From Thauera propionica (GTDB taxonomy: Bacteria > Pseudomonadota > Gammaproteobacteria > Burkholderiales > Rhodocyclaceae), in the NCBI RefSeq assembly GCF_002245655.1, contig NZ_NOIH01000005.1, positions 1 to 64,000 on the forward strand: a stretch of DNA of 64,000 bases, given 5' to 3'. Of this stretch, positions 1 to 7,693 are shown piece after piece (position 1 is the stretch's first letter; each line of letters opens with the position of its first letter). The translations under genes and the position numbers were made by a program. The notes beneath the pieces were generated by a model. The model did not search any database and was not told the origin of the DNA. It worked only from the letters and a program-made list of their open reading frames with translations.

Positions 1-129
1 CTGCAATGGGTGCACTGGTTCAACCACACCCGACTGCTCGAGCCGATTGGTTATATTCCACCGGCCGAAGCTGAGGCAAACTACTTCCGGCAACTCGCCG
101 AGAAGACAGAGACCGCAGTTTTAACTTAA
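1..129 (+). CDS. IS3-family transposase OrfB, C-terminal 42 residues (partial)
   Basis: The frame is open from base 1 to the TAA at 127-129. It encodes the end of an IS3-type DDE transposase (rve/integrase fold), which cuts and joins the element ends. The tail contains HWFNHTRLLEPIGYIPPAEA followed by a short acidic/basic end, matching the conserved IS3-group C-terminus (WYN/HWFN...PPAE..Y). The catalytic DDE residues lie upstream of the window. Whether the copy is active is unknown. Confidence 0.85.
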   Translation: MQWVHWFNHTRLLEPIGYIPPAEAEANYFRQLAEKTETAVLT

Positions 130-163
130 ACCAACCGGCCTCCTCGAAACCCGGGGCGATTCA
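1..163 (+). mobile_element. right end of an IS3-family insertion sequence (left part outside window)
   Basis: This is the 3' end of a transposase gene followed by a terminal inverted repeat. Read inward from 163 on the minus strand, the end is TGAATCGCCCCGGGTTTCGA, which has the TGA(A/T)CCGCCCCGGGTTT form I recall for IS3-group ends. The left end and any target-site duplication lie outside the window, so copy integrity cannot be judged. The next gene starts at most 27 bp after the IS end, so the insertion probably cut off its native promoter. Confidence 0.8.
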
Positions 164-189
164 ATGTGCCACAAACCCGAGGCCTGGAA

Positions 190-489
190 GTGAATCCGAC
201 TAAAGTTGTCCGCGAACGGATAAAGACGCTCACGGATCTCCCGAACATTGGCAAGGCGGGGGCTGCAGATCTGAACTTGCTTGGCATCGAGAAACCGAGT
301 GATCTTGTCGGGCGCGATCCGTATGAGATGTACGCGGAACTTTGCATCATCAGAGGGTGCAGGCAGGACCCGTGTGTGATCGACGTTTTTATGTCAGTGA
401 CGCGTTTTGTGGGCGGGGACGATCCGAAGCCTTGGTGGACGTACTCGGCTGAGCGCAAGAAGGCGATGCAAGGTCGGCGCGAAGCATGA
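190..489 (+). CDS. helix-hairpin-helix protein of the Cdd1 / 'pathogenicity locus' family
   Basis: About 99 residues. A helix-hairpin-helix stretch (LTDLPNIGKAGAADLNLLGI) is followed by the family's characteristic C-terminus with DPC and KPWW motifs. Members are small and presumed to bind DNA non-specifically; no precise role is established. I prefer the GTG at 190 because family members usually begin close to a (M/V)NP before the HhH motif. A GTG at 166, two bases after the IS end, is in frame and possible. The MATE gene starts 11 bp downstream, so the two are probably co-transcribed. The IS just upstream probably supplies or removes the promoter. Confidence 0.7.
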   Translation: MNPTKVVRERIKTLTDLPNIGKAGAADLNLLGIEKPSDLVGRDPYEMYAELCIIRGCRQDPCVIDVFMSVTRFVGGDDPKPWWTYSAERKKAMQGRREA

Positions 490-499
490 CGGACGGTGT

Positions 500-1942
500 A
501 TGACTCCACGCGACACAGCGCCTGCGGCCGAGGCACGAACGACCTCTGGCAGCAGCTCCGCGCACCTGTGGGCCGACCTGCGCGCAGCGCTGCGCGGCAC
601 GAACGCCGATTACACGCGTATTCCCCTGAAGCGCGCGGTGTTCCTGCTGGCCGTGCCGATGATGCTGGAGCTGGTGCTCGAGTCGACCTTCGCAGTGGTC
701 GACATCTTCTTCGTCGCCAAGCTCGGATCGTCCGCGGTGGCCACCGTCGGCCTGACCGAGACCTATCTGTTCCTGCTCTACTCGATCGCGATGGGGCTGG
801 CGATGGCGGTCACCGCGATCGTCGCGCGGCGTGTCGGCGAGCATCGGGGCGATGAGGCGGCACTGTCGGCGGTGCAGGCCATCGTGGTGGCGGTACTTGT
901 TTCGCTGCCGTTTGCCGTGGTGGGCATCGTCTGGGCGCAGGACCTGCTGCGGCTGATGGGGGCTGACGCCTGGGCCATCGAGCACGGCTACCGCTACACC
1001 CAGTGGATGCTCGGCGGCAACGCGGTGATCCTGCTGCTGTTCGTCATCAACGCCATCTTCCGCGGCGCGGGCGATGCGGCGGCGGCGATGCGCGTGCTGT
1101 GGGTCGCAAACGCGTTGAACATCGCGCTCGACCCGATCCTGATCTTCGGTTTGGGGCCGATCCCGCCACTCGGCATCGAGGGCGCGGCGATCGCGACCAA
1201 CATCGGGCGCGGCGCGGGTGTGCTGATGCAGCTGTGGATTCTCGTGCGCGGCAGCGAACACCTGCGCATCCGGCGCGCCAGCCTGCGCTGGCATGGTGCC
1301 ACCCTGATGCAGATCGTGCGCACCTCGTTGGGCGGCATCGGCCAGATGATCGTTTCGATGACGGCGTGGATCTTCCTGATGCGCATCCTCGCCAGCGTGT
1401 CGACCGAGGCGGTTGCCGGAGCGACGATCACGATACGCGTCATGATGTTCACGCTGATGCCGGCCTGGGGCATGTCCAATGCCGCCGCTACGCTGGTCGG
1501 GCAGAACCTCGGTGCGGGCGAGCCTGAGCGCGCCGAGGCCGCCGTGTGGCGTATCGGCTGGATGAACATGGCCTTCACGCTCGCGGTGTCGGTCGCGTTC
1601 TTCTTCCTGCACAACGAACTCGTCGCGCTGTTTTCCGATGACCCTCGGGTCATCGCCATCGGCGGCGAATGGCTGGCCATCCTGGCGTATTCCTACTTCG
1701 TCTATGGCTGGTGGATGGTGTCGGTGCAGGCTTTCAACGGCGCGGGCGACACGATGACGCCGACCTGGATCAACCTCGTGTTCTTCTGGCTGATCCAGAT
1801 TCCGCTGGCCTGGGTCCTGGCGCTGCCCCTGGGGTGGGCGCACTCGGGCGTGTTCTGGGGCGTATTCATCTCCGAGACCGCGGTCGGACTGTTTACGCTG
1901 TGGCTGTTCAGCCGTGGCCGATGGAAGACGGCAAAGGTCTGA
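500..1942 (+). CDS. MATE family multidrug/toxin efflux transporter
   Basis: 480 residues from the ATG at 500, which is the usual MATE length. The frame also runs upstream but overlaps the preceding gene. The protein is almost entirely hydrophobic, consistent with 12 membrane helices in two bundles. It begins the conserved part with IPLKRAVFLLAVPMMLELVL and has the family GRGAG and GAGDTMTPTW motifs (second-half repeat of the Nx..RGxGD type). MATE proteins expel organic cations or drugs using Na+ or H+ gradients; the substrate here cannot be read. It sits 11 bp after the helix-hairpin-helix gene, and a methyltransferase follows 69 bp later. Confidence 0.9.
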   Translation: MTPRDTAPAAEARTTSGSSSAHLWADLRAALRGTNADYTRIPLKRAVFLLAVPMMLELVLESTFAVVDIFFVAKLGSSAVATVGLTETYLFLLYSIAMGLAMAVTAIVARRVGEHRGDEAALSAVQAIVVAVLVSLPFAVVGIVWAQDLLRLMGADAWAIEHGYRYTQWMLGGNAVILLLFVINAIFRGAGDAAAAMRVLWVANALNIALDPILIFGLGPIPPLGIEGAAIATNIGRGAGVLMQLWILVRGSEHLRIRRASLRWHGATLMQIVRTSLGGIGQMIVSMTAWIFLMRILASVSTEAVAGATITIRVMMFTLMPAWGMSNAAATLVGQNLGAGEPERAEAAVWRIGWMNMAFTLAVSVAFFFLHNELVALFSDDPRVIAIGGEWLAILAYSYFVYGWWMVSVQAFNGAGDTMTPTWINLVFFWLIQIPLAWVLALPLGWAHSGVFWGVFISETAVGLFTLWLFSRGRWKTAKV

Positions 1943-2011
1943 CCGCAGCGCTGGGGATGCATAATTTTCGACAAGCCTTCAACGAACCCACCCGAAAGGA
2001 AACGCGTCGCG

Positions 2012-2764
2012 ATGGACATCCCGCGGATATTCAACATCACCGAAAGCGCTCACCGCATCCACAACCCGATCACACCCGAGAAGCTCGCCACGCTCGGCGC
2101 GGCGCTGCGCCTGGAGGCGGGGAGCCGAGTGCTCGACCTTGGCAGCGGTTCGGGGGAGATGCTGTGCACCTGGGCACGCGATCACGGCATCGTCGGCACC
2201 GGCATCGACCTGAGCCAGCTATTCACCGAGCAGGCGAAACGGCGGGCGGCTGAGCTCGGTGTCGCCGATCAGGTCAGCTTCATCCATGGCGACGCCGCGG
2301 GCCATGTCTCCGACCAGAAGGTCGATGTCGCCGCCTGTCTCGGCGCCACCTGGATCGGTGGGGGCGTGGCCGGCACGATCGAGCTGCTGGCGCGCAGCCT
2401 GCGCCCGGGCGGGATAATCCTGGTCGGCGAGCCCTACTGGCGGCAGCTGCCGCCGACGGAGGAGTTTGCCAAGGGCTGTCTTGCCGGCTCGATCGCCGAC
2501 TTTCTGATGCTGCCGAAGCTGCTCGCGTCGTTCGGGCGGCTTGGCTACGACGTCGTTGAAATGGTGCTGGCCGATCAGGACGGCTGGGACAGATACGAGG
2601 CAGCCAAATGGCTCACCATGCGGCGATGGCTTGAGGCCAATCCCGGCGACGAGTTGGAGGAGGAGGTTCGGGCCCAACTGAGCTCGGAGCCCGAGCGCTA
2701 CGCCGCTTACACGCGCGAATACCTGGGCTGGGGCGTGTTCGCGCTGATGCCGCGGGCCAGATGA
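2012..2764 (+). CDS. class I SAM-dependent methyltransferase, substrate unknown
   Basis: 250 residues with a Rossmann-type methyltransferase core. Motif I is VLDLGSGSGE (about residues 40-49), followed by an acidic motif II (GTGIDLS) and a motif III-like HGDAAGH. Similar proteins are annotated only as class I SAM methyltransferases, so the acceptor cannot be named. A purine-rich AAAGGAAAC lies about 10 bp before the ATG. The stop codon abuts the stop of the converging dtd gene with no spacer: the shared hexamer is TGATCA. Confidence 0.82.
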   Translation: MDIPRIFNITESAHRIHNPITPEKLATLGAALRLEAGSRVLDLGSGSGEMLCTWARDHGIVGTGIDLSQLFTEQAKRRAAELGVADQVSFIHGDAAGHVSDQKVDVAACLGATWIGGGVAGTIELLARSLRPGGIILVGEPYWRQLPPTEEFAKGCLAGSIADFLMLPKLLASFGRLGYDVVEMVLADQDGWDRYEAAKWLTMRRWLEANPGDELEEEVRAQLSSEPERYAAYTREYLGWGVFALMPRAR

Positions 2765-3214
2765 TCAAGCCGGCGGCGCAATCCGCAGCGGAATCGTTAC
2801 CGGCCCGTCGTTGACCAACTGCACCTTCATGTCGGCAGCGAAGCGCCCGGTCTGGACGATGGGGTGCGCGGCCTGCGCCCGGGCGACGAAATGTTCGTAC
2901 AGCGCCTTGCCGGTCTGAGGATCGGCGGCGTTGGTGAAGCTCGGGCGGTTGCCGCCCGCGGTGTCGGCAGCGAGGGTGAACTGGCTGACGATGAGCAGCC
3001 CGCCTGCCACGTCCTGCACCGAGCGGTTCATCTTGCCGGCCTCGTCGGAAAAGATCCGCAGCTTAAGCACCTTGGCGAGCAGTTTGTCGGCCTCGGCGGG
3101 GGTGTCGCCGCGCTCGGCGCACACCAGCGCGAGCAGGCCTGGGCCGATCTCGCCGATTGTTTCACCGTCGACGATCACGCGCGCTTCGGAGACGCGTTGC
3201 AGCACTGCGAGCAT
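2765..3214 (-). CDS. dtd: D-aminoacyl-tRNA deacylase
   Basis: 149 residues, close to the 145-150 usual for DTD. The enzyme hydrolyses D-amino acids (and glycine mischarged on tRNA-Ala) from tRNA, a chiral proofreading step in the cytosol. Both signature motifs are visible: SQFTLAAD (residues 77-84, the SQxxL motif) and NDGPVT (about 135-140, carrying the Gly-cisPro element). The N-terminus [13 protein letters not shown] is typical. The gene lies downstream of metY on the same strand, but a terminator-like hairpin separates them. Confidence 0.95.
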   Translation of the reverse strand: MLAVLQRVSEARVIVDGETIGEIGPGLLALVCAERGDTPAEADKLLAKVLKLRIFSDEAGKMNRSVQDVAGGLLIVSQFTLAADTAGGNRPSFTNAADPQTGKALYEHFVARAQAAHPIVQTGRFAADMKVQLVNDGPVTIPLRIAPPA

Positions 3215-3228
3215 TCGGGCTCCTTCAC

Positions 3229-3256
3229 AAGAAAGACGCCACCCGCAGGTGGCGTC
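3229..3256 (-). terminator. intrinsic terminator after metY
   Basis: A perfect 9-bp stem, GACGCCACC / GGTGGCGTC, with a 4-base loop spans 3235-3256. On the minus strand it is followed by TTTCTT (3229-3234). It lies in the 83-bp gap between the metY stop and the dtd start, so it should limit readthrough from metY into dtd. Confidence 0.7.
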
Positions 3257-3297
3257 GCGAGCGATGGCGGCCGTCGCGCTGGCGACGGCAGGTGGGG

Positions 3298-4569
3298 TCA
3301 GACCGCGGCCAGCGCCTGCTCCAGATCCGCGATGATGTCGTCGATGTGCTCGATGCCGATCGACAGGCGCACCATGTCGGGCGATACGCCGGCCTTGGCC
3401 AGTTCCGCCGGCGACAGCTGGCGGTGGGTGGTCGAGGCGGGGTGGCAGGCGAGTGACTTGGCGTCGCCGATGTTGACCAGGCGGGTGATGAGCTTGAGGG
3501 CGTCCTGGAAACGGCCGCCGGCTTCGAGCCCGCCCTTCACGCCAAACGACAGGATGCCCGAGGCGCGGCCACCCATGTACTTCTGCACCAGGCCGTGGTC
3601 GGCGTGGTCGGCCAGGCCTGCATAGTTCACCCAGTCGACCTTGGCGTGCTTCTTCAGGTACTCGGCCACCTTGATGGTGTTGGTGCAGATGCGGTCCATG
3701 CGCAGTGCCAGCGTTTCGATGCCCTGCAGGATCAGGAAGCTGTTGAAGGGCGAGATGGCTGCGCCGGTGTTGCGCAGCGGCACCACGCGCGCACGGCCGA
3801 TGAAGGCGGCGGCACCGAGGGCTTCGGTATAGACCACGCCGTGGTAGGACACGTCGGGTTCGTTGAGGCGCTTGAAGCGCGCCTTGTGCTCGGCCCAAGG
3901 GAACTTGCCCGAATCGACGATGATGCCGCCGATCGAGTTGCCGTGGCCGCCGAGGTACTTGGTGAGTGCGTGCACCACGATGTCGGCACCGTGCTCGAAG
4001 GGGCGGCACAGGTAGGGCGAGGGCACGGTGTTGTCGACGATCAGCGGCACGCCGGCCTTGTGCGCGATCTCGGCCAGGCGGCCGATGTCGGTGACGTTGC
4101 CCAGCGGGTTGCCGACCGATTCGCAGAAGATCGCCTTGGTGCGTTCGTCGATCAGCGCAGCGAAGCTGTCCGGGTCGCGGTAGTCGGCGAAGCGCACCTG
4201 GATGCCGAACTGCGGCAGGGTGTGGGCGAACAGGTTGTAGGTGCCACCGTACAGCGTCGACGCCGAGATGATGTTGTCGCCGGCTTCGGCGATGGTCTGG
4301 ATTGCGTAGGTGATCGCCGACATACCCGAGGCCACGGCTAGCGCGCCGATGCCGCCTTCCAGTTCGGCGACGCGCTGCTCGAGCACCGCGGTGGTCGGGT
4401 TCATGATGCGGGTGTAGATGTTGCCCTGCACCTTGAGGTCGAACAGGTCCGCGCCGTGCTGGGTGTCGTCGAAGGCGTAGGAGGTGGTCTGGTAGATCGG
4501 CACCGCGACGGCCTTGGTGGTCGGATCGGGCGAATAGCCGCCGTGCACGGCGATGGTTTCGAGCTTCAT
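3298..4569 (-). CDS. metY: O-acetylhomoserine aminocarboxypropyltransferase (sulfhydrylase)
   Basis: 423 residues, a PLP enzyme of the Cys/Met metabolism fold. It makes homocysteine directly from O-acetylhomoserine and sulfide (direct sulfhydrylation toward methionine). The PLP lysine is K204 in [15 protein letters not shown]; the upstream VDNT (about 178-181) supplies the cofactor aspartate. The N-terminus ([17 protein letters not shown]) and total length fit MetY better than the shorter MetB/MetZ (about 380-400). I see no SAM riboswitch in the leader; a TATACT lies about 30 bp upstream, but its -35 is weak. Confidence 0.93.
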   Translation of the reverse strand: MKLETIAVHGGYSPDPTTKAVAVPIYQTTSYAFDDTQHGADLFDLKVQGNIYTRIMNPTTAVLEQRVAELEGGIGALAVASGMSAITYAIQTIAEAGDNIISASTLYGGTYNLFAHTLPQFGIQVRFADYRDPDSFAALIDERTKAIFCESVGNPLGNVTDIGRLAEIAHKAGVPLIVDNTVPSPYLCRPFEHGADIVVHALTKYLGGHGNSIGGIIVDSGKFPWAEHKARFKRLNEPDVSYHGVVYTEALGAAAFIGRARVVPLRNTGAAISPFNSFLILQGIETLALRMDRICTNTIKVAEYLKKHAKVDWVNYAGLADHADHGLVQKYMGGRASGILSFGVKGGLEAGGRFQDALKLITRLVNIGDAKSLACHPASTTHRQLSPAELAKAGVSPDMVRLSIGIEHIDDIIADLEQALAAV

Positions 4570-4741
4570 GTGTCAGGTCTCCCCTTCGGTGAAAGTGCCG
4601 GGGAGTATAGCCAGCGCGCGGGGGATATCGAAATAACGGAACAATCCAAGGCGCTGCCTCAAGAGTGTGCTCGCTATGGGCCAACGCGGCATGACCCGGT
4701 ACACTCCGCGGCCTGACTCACGCGATATCACCCGGAACCTC

Positions 4742-5932
4742 ATGGCCCAACTCATCCTCAACCCCGGCAAGGAACGCTCGCTGTTCCGCCGCCATCCCTG
4801 GATCTTCGCCGGTTCGGTCGACCGCCTCGACGGCCGCGCGCGGCCGGGCGACACGGTGACGGTGGTCACGGCCGAGGGCAAGGCGCTGGCGCGCGCGGCG
4901 TGGTCGCCCGAATCGCAGATCCGAGCCCGGGTGTGGAGCTTCGACGCCGAGGCGGCGATCGACCACGCCTTCTTCAAGCGCGCGGTGGCGGCCTCGGTCG
5001 CGCGGCGCGCGGCGATTCCGGCGCTGCGCGGGCAGGAGGGCGTGCGCCTGATCCACGGCGAGTCCGACGGGCTGCCCGGCGTGATCGCCGACCGCTACGG
5101 CGACGTGGTGGTGCTCCAGCTCACCAGCGCCGGCGCGGACAAATGGCGCGAGGCCATCGTCGCCGGGCTGGTGCAGGCTACCGGCTGCGCGGCGATCTAC
5201 GAGCGTTCGGACTCCGAAGTGCGCGGGCTGGAAGGCCTGGCGCCGCGCACTGGCTGCGTGCATGGCGAACTGCCGGCGGGCGGGCTGACCATCGTCGAGA
5301 ACGGCGTGCGCATGGAGGTGGATGTGGAGGGCGGCCACAAGACCGGCTTCTACCTCGACCAACGCGACAACCGCCTGCTGACCGGCCAGCTCGCCGCCGG
5401 GCGCGACGTGCTCAACTGCTTCTGCTACACCGGCGGTTTTTCGCTGCAGGCGCTGGCCGGCGGGGCGAAGTCGGTACTGTCGATCGACTCTTCCGGGCCG
5501 GCGCTGGAATCGGCGCGGCGCAACCTCGCGCTCAACCCGCAACTGGACGCGACCCGCGCCGACTGGCACGAGGCCGACGTGTTCAAGGCGCTGCGCAACC
5601 TCAAGGACGAAGGCCAGCGCTTCGACCTGATCGTGCTCGACCCGCCCAAGTTCGCACCCTCGGCCGCGCACGCGGATCGTGCCGCGCGCGCCTACAAGGA
5701 CATCAACCTGTTCGGTTTTCGCCTGCTCAACCCGGGCGGCATCCTGATGACCTATTCCTGCTCGGGCGGCATCGGCCAGGAGCTGTTCCAGAAGATCGTC
5801 GCCGGCGCCGCCACCGATGCCGGGGTCGACGCACGCATCATCTACCGCCTGTCGGCCGCGCCGGACCATCCGATCGGGCTGGCGGTCCCGGAGGGCGAGT
5901 ACCTCAAGGGCCTGGCCTGCCAGGTGGGTTGA
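4742..5932 (+). CDS. rlmI: class I SAM-dependent rRNA (cytosine-C5) methyltransferase, RlmI type
   Basis: 396 residues from the ATG at 4742, the same length as E. coli RlmI, which methylates C1962 of 23S rRNA. An N-terminal PUA-like domain (LNPGKERSLFRRHPWIFAGS) comes first, then an EEHAD-like middle region (GGHKTGFYLDQRDNR), then the methyltransferase core with motif I around VLNCFCYTGGFSL and the catalytic-loop motif LDPPKFA. The frame is open upstream, but the conserved family start aligns at this ATG. RlmI is the closest characterised family; rRNA position is inferred from homology. Confidence 0.88.
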   Translation: MAQLILNPGKERSLFRRHPWIFAGSVDRLDGRARPGDTVTVVTAEGKALARAAWSPESQIRARVWSFDAEAAIDHAFFKRAVAASVARRAAIPALRGQEGVRLIHGESDGLPGVIADRYGDVVVLQLTSAGADKWREAIVAGLVQATGCAAIYERSDSEVRGLEGLAPRTGCVHGELPAGGLTIVENGVRMEVDVEGGHKTGFYLDQRDNRLLTGQLAAGRDVLNCFCYTGGFSLQALAGGAKSVLSIDSSGPALESARRNLALNPQLDATRADWHEADVFKALRNLKDEGQRFDLIVLDPPKFAPSAAHADRAARAYKDINLFGFRLLNPGGILMTYSCSGGIGQELFQKIVAGAATDAGVDARIIYRLSAAPDHPIGLAVPEGEYLKGLACQVG

Positions 5933-6044
5933 ACTGCGCCGCCACCGCCAGATGCCGAGACAAGGACACGCTGTTGTGTCCGATCGTCCGGCCTCAGGCA
6001 TCATGGCGCCCCCCGCACTCCGATAACCGCAAACAAGGCCCCGC

Positions 6045-6533
6045 ATGTACCCCATCCACGATACCGACGCCCAGTTGCTGCTGGCCACCCTGCTTGCCTC
6101 GAAGCGGCGGCCCGCTGCGCTGGCGGAGATTGTGGCCGCCGCCGAATTCATGGGCTACCCCGTGACCGCGCCCAAGGCCTGGGCGAGCGCGTTCGAGCGT
6201 TTCTCCACCCACGGCCTGCTGGTGGCCGAGGGCGAAGGCTACGTACTCACGGCGGTTGCGCAGGCGATGGCCGGCGGTTTGCCGAAGAAAGCGGAGACCG
6301 ACGAGCGCGTCTTCCTGGTGCGCGAAAAGCTGTCCGCCTACAAGCCGCTCGCCGAAAGCGCAGCGATCGAGATGAGCGCCGAGCAGTTCGAGGCCGCCCT
6401 CGCGGAACATGCCGCGCTGTCGCAGCAGGGTGGCAAGAACCTGCTGATGCCCAAGCCCAAGCGCGATGACGACGACCGTCCGCGCCGCCCGCAAGGCCGT
6501 CGCCCGTTTGGCAACGCCCGCCGCCGTCCGTGA
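6045..6533 (+). CDS. small winged-helix-like protein of unknown function
   Basis: 162 residues; I do not recognise a named family. The first 80 residues alternate short helices with GLLVAEGEGYVLTAVAQAM, a pattern resembling a winged-helix 'wing' (helix, strand, G-rich turn, strand). The C-terminal 30 residues are highly basic and proline/arginine-rich (PKRDDDDRPRRPQGRRPF...), a likely disordered nucleic-acid-binding tail. No catalytic motif or membrane segment is visible. A second small unknown gene begins about 30 bp downstream, so they may share a transcript. Confidence 0.65.
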   Translation: MYPIHDTDAQLLLATLLASKRRPAALAEIVAAAEFMGYPVTAPKAWASAFERFSTHGLLVAEGEGYVLTAVAQAMAGGLPKKAETDERVFLVREKLSAYKPLAESAAIEMSAEQFEAALAEHAALSQQGGKNLLMPKPKRDDDDRPRRPQGRRPFGNARRRP

Positions 6534-6564
6534 TGGCGCATCGCTTGCGCGAGGCCTGCCTGCA

Positions 6565-6948
6565 ATGATCCCGTCCGCTGCATCTCCTCCGCCTGCCGAC
6601 AGTCGCGGTTCGCGCGTGGCACTGATCTTCGCGCTGACGGCGGAGCGACTGTCGATCTGGTACGAGCACGGCCAATGGCCGACCGAGGCCCAGGGCGCCA
6701 CGCTGGCGGCGGACTGGCTGGCGCGCACCAGGCGCACCCTGCCGCTGGCCGAGCGCCGCCACCTGTCCGACCTCAGTGACCAGCTCGCGCGCCAGATCGC
6801 CGGCACCTTGTCGCGCGAGGCGGGGCTGTACACCACCCACGAAATGATGGAAGCACTGGACCCGAACTACGAGTCCGAGCTGGCGCAGTCGCTGATGGCC
6901 GAGTGCCAACGCCTGCTCGACGCTGATCCCGGTCCGGGGCAGGCGTAA
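6565..6948 (+). CDS. conserved hypothetical protein, 127 aa
   Basis: Start chosen at ATG 6565 after the end of the previous gene; an upstream in-frame ATG at 6466 would overlap it and adds only compositionally odd arginine-rich sequence. The protein is soluble and helical-looking, with RVALIFALTAERLSIWYEHG near its start and acidic C-terminal helices (NYESELAQSLMAECQRLLD). I recognise no family or active-site motif. It ends 16 bp from the converging PNPOx-like gene. Confidence 0.6.
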   Translation: MIPSAASPPPADSRGSRVALIFALTAERLSIWYEHGQWPTEAQGATLAADWLARTRRTLPLAERRHLSDLSDQLARQIAGTLSREAGLYTTHEMMEALDPNYESELAQSLMAECQRLLDADPGPGQA

Positions 6949-6964
6949 CTACGACACTTCGGCA

Positions 6965-7600
6965 TCAGCCGAAGCGGGTCGGCGGCACCGTTTGCCCCAC
7001 GCTGTCGGCTTCCGTCAACGGCTCGCCCGCCACCGTGCGCAGCGGGATCACGCCGGCCCACACCGGCCAGTCCAGATCCTCCGCGTCGTCCTTCACCCCC
7101 CAGTCGCGCACCTTGGCGGCGGCTTCGCTCAGCGCGATACGCAGCAGCCCGGTGGCGTTCAGTTCCTTGTCGGTGATCGGGCGCAAGGTGTCCCAGCGGC
7201 CCGGGTAGAGGCCGTCGATGAAGGCGCGCAGGCTGGCGAGCTTGTGTGCGGGATCGGTCACCAGCTCGAAGCGGCCGTAGATGACCACCGAGCGGTAGTT
7301 CATCGAGTGGTGCATCGCCGAACGCGCCAGCACCAGCCCGTCGGCCAGGGCGATCGTCACGCAGGCCTCGCTTTCGGTCAGCGCCTTCAGCATGCGCGAC
7401 GCCTTGGCGCCGTGGATGTAGAGATGATTGCCCTCGCGCCAGTGGATCGTGGGGATCGCATGCACCATGCCGTCGATCTGGAATGCAACGGTGCAGATCA
7501 TCGCGGCGTCGACGATGGCAGCGACAGTGGCGGCGTCGTAGTGCGCGCGCTCCGGCAGGCGGCGGACGCGGGTGCGCGGGGAGGGGGCGGATTGGGGCAT
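6965..7600 (-). CDS. pyridoxamine 5'-phosphate oxidase-like FMN protein
   Basis: 211 residues with the split-barrel flavin-binding fold. Marks are CTVAFQIDGMVHAIPTIHW (first strands), HLYIHGAKASRMLKAL, CVTIALADGLVLAR and SVVIYGRFELV. Proteins of this group bind FMN, or sometimes haem or F420, and are annotated only as PNPOx family; this is not the biosynthetic PdxH. It is transcribed divergently from a MocR-type PLP-dependent regulator 93 bp away, a recurrent arrangement in which the regulator controls its neighbour. Confidence 0.82.
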   Translation of the reverse strand: MPQSAPSPRTRVRRLPERAHYDAATVAAIVDAAMICTVAFQIDGMVHAIPTIHWREGNHLYIHGAKASRMLKALTESEACVTIALADGLVLARSAMHHSMNYRSVVIYGRFELVTDPAHKLASLRAFIDGLYPGRWDTLRPITDKELNATGLLRIALSEAAAKVRDWGVKDDAEDLDWPVWAGVIPLRTVAGEPLTEADSVGQTVPPTRFG

Positions 7601-7693
7601 GGTGAGGCGATTCCGGTGGTTTCGATGGTGTCATCGTAGGTCCTCGGTGGTACCTTCCATAGCGCCACAAAATTCATCATTGATGGAGCCACG

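Noticed and set aside
389-1843. 484-codon minus-strand frame opposite the MATE gene
   Set aside because: Arg/His/Asp-rich composition with no motif; the plus-strand MATE protein explains the region.
4570-4741. SAM riboswitch before metY
   Set aside because: No recognisable SAM-I or SAM-II core on the minus strand; only a weak promoter-like TATACT.
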